Shown here in pieces: positions 59,998-64,000 of a DNA stretch of 64,000 nucleotides. How positions within the stretch are numbered: position 1 is the stretch's first letter; every line of letters begins with the position of its first letter. Source of the stretch: Jiella avicenniae (lineage in GTDB: Bacteria > Pseudomonadota > Alphaproteobacteria > Rhizobiales > Rhizobiaceae); NCBI RefSeq assembly GCF_021390325.1, contig NZ_JAJUWU010000013.1:1-64000 (forward strand). The letters are read 5' to 3'. The position numbers and the translations under genes were made by a program. The notes under the pieces are model-generated. The model saw only the letters and a list, made by a program, of their open reading frames with translations. It ran no database searches and was not told the origin of the DNA.

Positions 59998-60437
59998 GCA
60001 CGGACCGCGGCGCCCCATTCGTCGCTCTCATTGGTTGCCAAGAACACCAACAGATCCTAAAAGTACATCTAAACAACCGAACTCGGCGTAATTGAATTAA
60101 AGGCTGGTGACGCCGTCAACAGATCTTTCGAGAACGTTAAGCACGAAAACGCCGCCGCAAATCCTTGCGACGGGCGTCCGTTTTTCCTTCGCTATTCCTC
60201 GAGCGGCGGAAGCCGCATTCCTTTGCGAAGGCTTCGAGAGCCGCCCGGCCCGGAACCCGATGACGGATCGCCCGTCCGGCAAGATGCTCCACGGCGCCGC
60301 GTCATTGAAATGATCTCAGCCTGCCATGGAGATGTCGTTTGCCGTATCGTCGACACGGTAGGCTCTGCCGTCTATCATTTGGAAATTCGCTTGGGCGAGT
60401 AAGATGGGCCGACAGTCTGACAGATAGGAGGTTTGCG
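59998..60437. other. AT-richer intergenic region after purH
   Basis: A 440-base gap with clearly lower GC than its surroundings. At 60156-60169 a small stem (CGCAA with TTGCG) is followed about ten bases later by TTTTT (60180-60184), a possible weak terminator for purH. The promoter of the DUF433/DUF5615 pair is expected near 60350-60420. No coding frame is supported. Confidence 0.45.
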
Positions 60438-60671
60438 ATGAAGAAGAGTTCGTTGACCTTGGACGACCTCATCATCTCGGATCCGGAAGTGATGGGCGGG
60501 CGACGGGTGTTTCGCAATACGCGCGTCCCGATCGAGGTCCTGTTCGAGAACCTTGCCGACGGCATGTCCCTGGACGAGATCCTCGACGAATACGAGACGC
60601 TTGATCGGGATGATGTCGTGGCGGTGCTCGAGTTGACGTCGCAGGCTATGTCAGCGCCGCGTGCGGCGTGA
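60438..60671 (+). CDS. DUF433 antitoxin-like protein
   Basis: A 77-residue protein with an excellent AGGAGG six bases before ATG 60438. The sequence ISDPEVMGGRRVFRNTRVPI, then ENLADGMSLDEILDEYETL, is a textbook DUF433 (PF04255), a small DNA-binding-like domain that accompanies PIN-like toxins. The stop overlaps the GTG start of the following gene, so translation is coupled. An upstream in-frame start has no ribosome-binding site. Confidence 0.88.
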   Translation: MKKSSLTLDDLIISDPEVMGGRRVFRNTRVPIEVLFENLADGMSLDEILDEYETLDRDDVVAVLELTSQAMSAPRAA

Positions 60672-61012
60672 GGGTTGTCGTCGACGAGGGGGTGCCGAAG
60701 CAACTTGTCGCGGCGTTGCGAAGCCTCGGTATCGACGCTCACGAATTTCCCAAGCAGTTCAGAAACTTCTCGAATGGAGAACTGATCGCGGCCGTCGAAG
60801 CGGACGGGTTTGATGTACTCGTCACCAACGACAAGAACATTGCCAGCCAGCAGAGCCTTCGCGGAAAGAAGGTGGCAGTGGTGGCGCTGCCACTCAACAG
60901 GCGTCGGCAGATCGTCGAGCGGGCTGACGATGTCGCCGACACGGTGAGACGATCACGGCCAGCATGTCGAGATGAGGATGGATGGAACACGCAGTGCCAG
61001 GAGCATCGGTAA
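60668..61012 (+). CDS. DUF5615 PIN-like toxin candidate
   Basis: A 114-residue protein beginning with GTG inside the DUF433 stop. The N-terminus RVVVDEGVPKQLVAALRSLG carries the first acidic residue of the PIN-like active site, and DVLVTNDKNIASQQSLRGKK the second acidic cluster. With DUF433 this forms a Mut7-C/VapC-like toxin-antitoxin arrangement; nuclease activity is inferred from family. The C-terminal ~25 residues after DDVADTV look unusual and may be a read-through extension. Confidence 0.82.
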   Translation: MRVVVDEGVPKQLVAALRSLGIDAHEFPKQFRNFSNGELIAAVEADGFDVLVTNDKNIASQQSLRGKKVAVVALPLNRRRQIVERADDVADTVRRSRPACRDEDGWNTQCQEHR

Positions 61013-61459
61013 TCCTGATCCGGAGACCGAAGATTTCCCTCCCGTGCCTCCGTTCGGTTATCGCTGATTCAAAGGCGACGGACCGGACATTCCGCAGGAG
61101 GTCGTGCCCCGGAAAGCCTTCGAAGTCGATACACTTTTGATCGGCGATTGGGCGGTCCGCCGACTGAAGCCTTTTCGTATTCCGTACTGGAATTCGCCGT
61201 TTTGAACCTTTTGGTGGTCGATTCCGCCTTTTCAGGTGACAGACCTGAAGCTTGCGACGGCTGTGCGCATGACGGAGCAAGCGGACGCCCTGTCGTGGAG
61301 GGCTTCCACGGTTTCGCGTTTCAGATCGGGAAGCAGGTAAATTCACAACTTTGGTGATCCCGATATTGGTGAAGCGGATGGGGAAGGCGTCAGCGTCTCA
61401 TCTTTGGTTCTGGCTCGTGGGGAGCACCACATGCGGCGGGCAAGGTCTTCCCCCGGCCG
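61013..61459. other. intergenic region between DUF5615 and Uma2 genes
   Basis: A 447-base convergent gap of intermediate GC content. Open frames on both strands exist, but none has a ribosome-binding site and a protein-like composition; the minus-strand frame reaching into the DUF5615 gene looks like a shadow or decayed sequence. Nothing further is recognised. Confidence 0.4.
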
Positions 61460-62098
61460 TCAGGGCCGGTGTTCGGAAGCCGCGGCATTTCGCAGGGCCG
61501 GGGTTCTGGCGTAGATGTCGGCGACCGTGCATTTCAGGCCGAAATCGGGAACGGCGATTTCGTCGTCGGGCGATTCGTATTGCCACTCGATCCACCCCCG
61601 TCCGGTCCGCACCAGCAGGATCACCCGTAGCTCGCTCTGATCGACCGCGAGGATCGCCTTGCAGGACGGCAGGTTTTTGTAGCCTTCGAGCTTGATCTTT
61701 ATTTTCGGCCGATCCGATCCGGCGAGTGGTTTTCGATCGCTCGGGCTGACGACTTCCGCCGCAAGATGGCAGGTCTCCGTCGAGGTGACGCCTTCCCGAA
61801 GGTGGGTCTCGTCGAGGATGGCGACATCCGGAACGTAGTTGCCGCCACCGACGATGCCGGCCGCTTCCATCACGATCGTCACCTCCCGGCAGGCAATGAG
61901 ATCGGGACGGCAATTCACCACCGCGTCGTTGAGAAGCCGCTCGATGTTCGAGGCGATGACCGAGTGCGGAATGGTGGGGGTCGCCTGCATGACGAAAAGT
62001 CCGTCGATGAGTTCCCACGTCTCGCCTTCGGGCCTCGTCGCCACGAAGTCCTCGAATGCAGAGAGATGCTCTGGCATGGATCGTGATGGCAATCCCAT
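61460..62098 (-). CDS. Uma2-family putative endonuclease
   Basis: A 212-residue PD-(D/E)xK-fold protein (DUF820/Uma2). Start 62098 has AGAGG seven bases upstream. Segments are ETWELIDGLFVMQATPTIPH, YVPDVAILDETHLREG (the PD motif) and HLAAEVVSPSDRKPL (the E-x-K-like strand), followed by KIKIKLEGYKNLPSCKAILA. Uma2 proteins are abundant in cyanobacteria and sporadic elsewhere; biological function is poorly known. Its presence beside a toxin-antitoxin pair suggests a small accessory island after purH. Confidence 0.85.
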   Translation of the reverse strand: MGLPSRSMPEHLSAFEDFVATRPEGETWELIDGLFVMQATPTIPHSVIASNIERLLNDAVVNCRPDLIACREVTIVMEAAGIVGGGNYVPDVAILDETHLREGVTSTETCHLAAEVVSPSDRKPLAGSDRPKIKIKLEGYKNLPSCKAILAVDQSELRVILLVRTGRGWIEWQYESPDDEIAVPDFGLKCTVADIYARTPALRNAAASEHRP

Positions 62099-62303
62099 GA
62101 CCGGACCTCTGTGGTGACCGTTCGCCATTCGTGAGACTAGCATGACCCGGCCCACCGCGTCGCGACGAATCCGGTCGGCGCGGGATCGGCATCGCTCCGG
62201 CGGGATCGGCGACCTCGGACGGGGGCGTGTTGCGACGCGAGAGATTTTCACCCCGCGATGGGGCCTCGCTCTACCATCCCGTGCCCGAGTATCGCGCCGG
62301 CCC

Positions 62304-62684
62304 TCAGGCGAGCACCGCTTCCGGCTTCAGAAAGCGCTGGAGGATGGCGTCCAGCGCGGCGCGGTCGAAGGGCTTGTAGAGGTAGCACTCGACGCCCGCC
62401 CGCTTCAGCCGGGTCATCAGGCCGAGATTGGCCTCGACGATCATCGCCACCATATGCGTGGCGCTTCCCGTGCGTTCGCGCAGCGCCTTGATCTCCTCGA
62501 CGACCGCCTTGTCGCCGGCGCTGACGCCGATGACGAGGATGTCCGGTGCGCCGTGGTTCTCGATCCAGGCCAGCGCGTCCTCCGGCTTTTCCAGCGTGTC
62601 GACGTCGAGACCCTCGCGGCTCAGCAGCCGGAAGGCGATCTTGCGGATGACCGGCGCCTCGTCGATGATCAGACAGGTCTTCAT
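62304..62684 (-). CDS. receiver-domain protein lacking the phospho-aspartate
   Basis: A 126-residue single receiver domain. AAAGGA precedes ATG 62684. The fold pattern is clear: MKTCLIIDEAPVIRKIAFRL (only one acidic Asp plus Glu), a central strand DILVIGVSAGDKA where residue 53 is Gly at the phosphorylation position, and CYLYKPFDRAALDAIL with the conserved Lys104. Loss of the phospho-acceptor Asp makes it a pseudo-receiver. It lies downstream of chpT on the same strand, so a modulatory role in the CckA-ChpT-CtrA/CpdR relay is conceivable, but that is inference. Confidence 0.82.
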   Translation of the reverse strand: MKTCLIIDEAPVIRKIAFRLLSREGLDVDTLEKPEDALAWIENHGAPDILVIGVSAGDKAVVEEIKALRERTGSATHMVAMIVEANLGLMTRLKRAGVECYLYKPFDRAALDAILQRFLKPEAVLA

Positions 62685-62996
62685 GGGCTCATCCTTTCGA
62701 CACGGCCGGGCTCGTTCGCCGCTCGTCCGGGCGGAATCCGTCCGCCCGAAGCGACTGCGCCATCGGCGATCCGCGCCGGACCGGCCACCGGGAAGGCGGC
62801 CGAATCGAAGCGGGGATCGCCCCGGCAAGGCAACGTAACCGGGCGGCTTTTCCGAATGGTTGAGGGAAAGGGCTAACGTTGGGTAAAATCCGGCGGATCA
62901 TCCCGACTCGAGGGGCAGGCAGGCGGCGGGTCGGCGCTCTCTGCTGCCCGGAGGACGCCGGAGGACGTACGCGCGGCCCGGCAGGCTCGACCGCCG
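62685..62996. other. spacer between chpT and receiver gene
   Basis: A 312-base gap between two genes on the minus strand. It contains the AAAGGA site before the receiver gene and an AT-leaning patch at 62850-62890 that may hold a separate promoter. No coding frame or strong hairpin is seen. Confidence 0.45.
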
Positions 62997-63635
62997 TCAG
63001 GCCGGCTTCTGGCCGATCTTGAAGACCACGCGGTCGTCGGTCTTCTCGTAGGTCACGGCAAGGCCGGACTCCTCGGCGAGGAACAGCGTGTAGTAGGGCT
63101 GGATCGCCTGGGCGTCCATCGCCTCCTCGCCGGCCGTGCCGTCGAGCATCGCGACGAGCCGCTGCTGCATGCGGATGCGCTCGCCGGTGGCGGTAATGGT
63201 GGCGGCGAAGGGGTCGATCGCCTCGATCCGGACGTGGACCGTGCCGCCGCGGCTGATCGAGGCGCTCGCCATGACGATCAGGTTGAGGACGATCTTGGCG
63301 CAATTCTTCGGAACGTAGCCCGGCTCGCCCTCCCAGACGAGGCTCGGCTTCTCGTGCTCCATGTAGCCCGCCGCCACGGTCTTGGCGTCGTTGAGATCGA
63401 TCGCCGCGGTCTGCGAGCCGGCGGCGCCGAAGGCGATCCGGGCGAATTGCAGCTTGGCGACCGCCGATTTCAGCGACGAGCGGACGAGCTGCATCGATTC
63501 CTTGTCGCCCGGCATGTCGTCGAGGAGTTCCAGCCCGCTCTGGATGCCGAAGACCGGCGAGATGATGTCGTGGCAGAGCCGGCTCGACAGGAGCGCCGCA
63601 AGATCGGCCGCGGAGATGGGAGGCAGGCTGGTCAT
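62997..63635 (-). CDS. chpT: histidine phosphotransferase ChpT
   Basis: A 212-residue phosphotransferase that passes phosphate from the hybrid kinase CckA to CtrA and CpdR in alphaproteobacterial cell-cycle control (established for Caulobacter and Brucella). The dimerisation helix reads LAALLSSRLCHDIISPVFGI, with His22 as the phosphorylated residue, followed by QSGLELLDDMPGDKESMQLV. The C-terminal part is a degenerate ATPase-like domain that no longer needs ATP. Length and motif are typical. The ribosome-binding site is weak. Confidence 0.93.
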   Translation of the reverse strand: MTSLPPISAADLAALLSSRLCHDIISPVFGIQSGLELLDDMPGDKESMQLVRSSLKSAVAKLQFARIAFGAAGSQTAAIDLNDAKTVAAGYMEHEKPSLVWEGEPGYVPKNCAKIVLNLIVMASASISRGGTVHVRIEAIDPFAATITATGERIRMQQRLVAMLDGTAGEEAMDAQAIQPYYTLFLAEESGLAVTYEKTDDRVVFKIGQKPA

Positions 63636-63905
63636 GGTCGAACCGTCCGCTGGTTGGGCGATTTTCGTCTGATCTCGAATCGGCGAATCAACGCCCGTCT
63701 CGTGCCACGACCATGATTCCAAGCCGGGTGGCCGTCAACCGAGCCCGCGTGAAACGCGTCGAAGCGCCGCCGCTCGGCCGAGAAACGTCGCCTTCGCGAG
63801 GGTGCGTTAGTGTTTCGGAAACCACGACCGGCGCAAAATGCGCGAAAGCGGGAATTTCGCCGCGCTTTTTGCCGAAACGATCAATCCTCGCGAAAGGAAT
63901 GGATC

Positions 63906-64000
63906 ATGCGTTCGATCGTCGGAACGTTCCGCAGCCTCGCCGCCGCGGCCTTCATGGGCCTCGCGGCGGTGGCCGGCTCCGCCGCTCCCGCCACTGCCCA
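63906..64000 (+). CDS. start of a secreted protein, truncated by window end
   Basis: The first 31 residues are visible: a Sec signal peptide beginning MRSIVGTFRSLAAAAFMGLA and ending SAAPATA. GAAAGGA lies about seven bases before ATG 63906. It is divergent from chpT. In Hyphomicrobiales a DUF1134 envelope protein (EipA-like) is often located here, so that is my guess, but nothing of the mature domain is visible. The 270-base divergent gap contains no TTAA-N7-TTAA CtrA box. Confidence 0.6.
   Translation, partial: MRSIVGTFRSLAAAAFMGLAAVAGSAAPATA

Noticed and set aside
60894-61346. Minus-strand 150-residue frame after the DUF5615 gene
   Set aside because: It overlaps the 3' part of the DUF5615 gene, is Arg/His-rich and shows no recognisable domain or ribosome-binding site.

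Overview
The window looks like a chromosomal segment of a high-GC alphaproteobacterium of the order Hyphomicrobiales (Rhizobiales). The evidence is a ChpT-type phosphotransferase, an LdtR/DUF6163 pair, an Mg-type HemB and the gene order DUF1674 - htpX - rsmB - heparinase-like - purH, all characteristic of that order. Aurantimonadaceae or a close relative is my guess for the family; no 16S or marker phylogeny is possible here.

Region 1 (1-11.4 kb) is an integrated element. On the + strand it carries a tightly overlapping HK97-type head module: HNH nuclease, large terminase, portal, prohead protease, major capsid, connector, a four-zinc-finger protein, gp10-like and tail-terminator-like proteins. 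The module then stops, with no tail tube, tape measure, baseplate or lysis genes. A short lower-GC cargo zone follows (unknown protein, membrane-anchored collagen-like protein, two small proteins), ending at the 3' end of a tRNA-Lys gene. The layout fits either a decayed prophage or a capsid-forming satellite that borrows tails.

Region 2 (11.5-20.4 kb) is chromosomal: a two-permease NMT1/THI5-type importer operon without its ATPase, hemB, a GatZ/KbaZ-family gene, DUF6163, ldtR and an MltB-type transglycosylase. Region 3 (20.5-29.6 kb) is a surface-glycan region: a LAB_N protein, a PAP2 phosphatase fused to a GT2 glycosyltransferase, an ArnT-like transferase, a membrane class III cyclase and a three-gene glycosyltransferase operon.

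Region 4 (29.6-39.1 kb) has a BrnTA toxin-antitoxin pair, a fused DppD-DppF-like ATPase and a very unusual ABC-exporter-like protein with a degenerate, insertion-containing nucleotide-binding domain. Next come a cyclic-nucleotide-binding protein, a metallo-beta-lactamase-fold hydrolase and a second class III cyclase. An IS630-type insertion sits exactly in the stop codon of that cyclase and rebuilds it. I regard the ABC/CNB/MBL/cyclase set as the best candidate for an undescribed chromosomal system.

Region 5 (39.1-49.4 kb) holds a dual-specificity phosphatase, HD hydrolase, ygfZ, an ankyrin protein, cupin, a TauB/ThiZ-like orphan ATPase, hslU without an adjacent hslV, a solo LuxR regulator, cyclopropane fatty acid synthase, a carboxymuconolactone-decarboxylase-like protein and a secreted nuclease. 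Region 6 (49.5-64 kb) is the DUF1674-htpX-rsmB-heparinase-purH backbone. It is interrupted by a ParDE pair, a small lipoprotein and kup, and followed by a DUF433/DUF5615 pair, a Uma2 protein, a receiver-like protein lacking its phospho-aspartate, chpT and the start of a secreted protein.

Three copies of a ~131-133 bp palindromic element (14.85, 42.1 and 43.9 kb) are scattered through the intergenic space.
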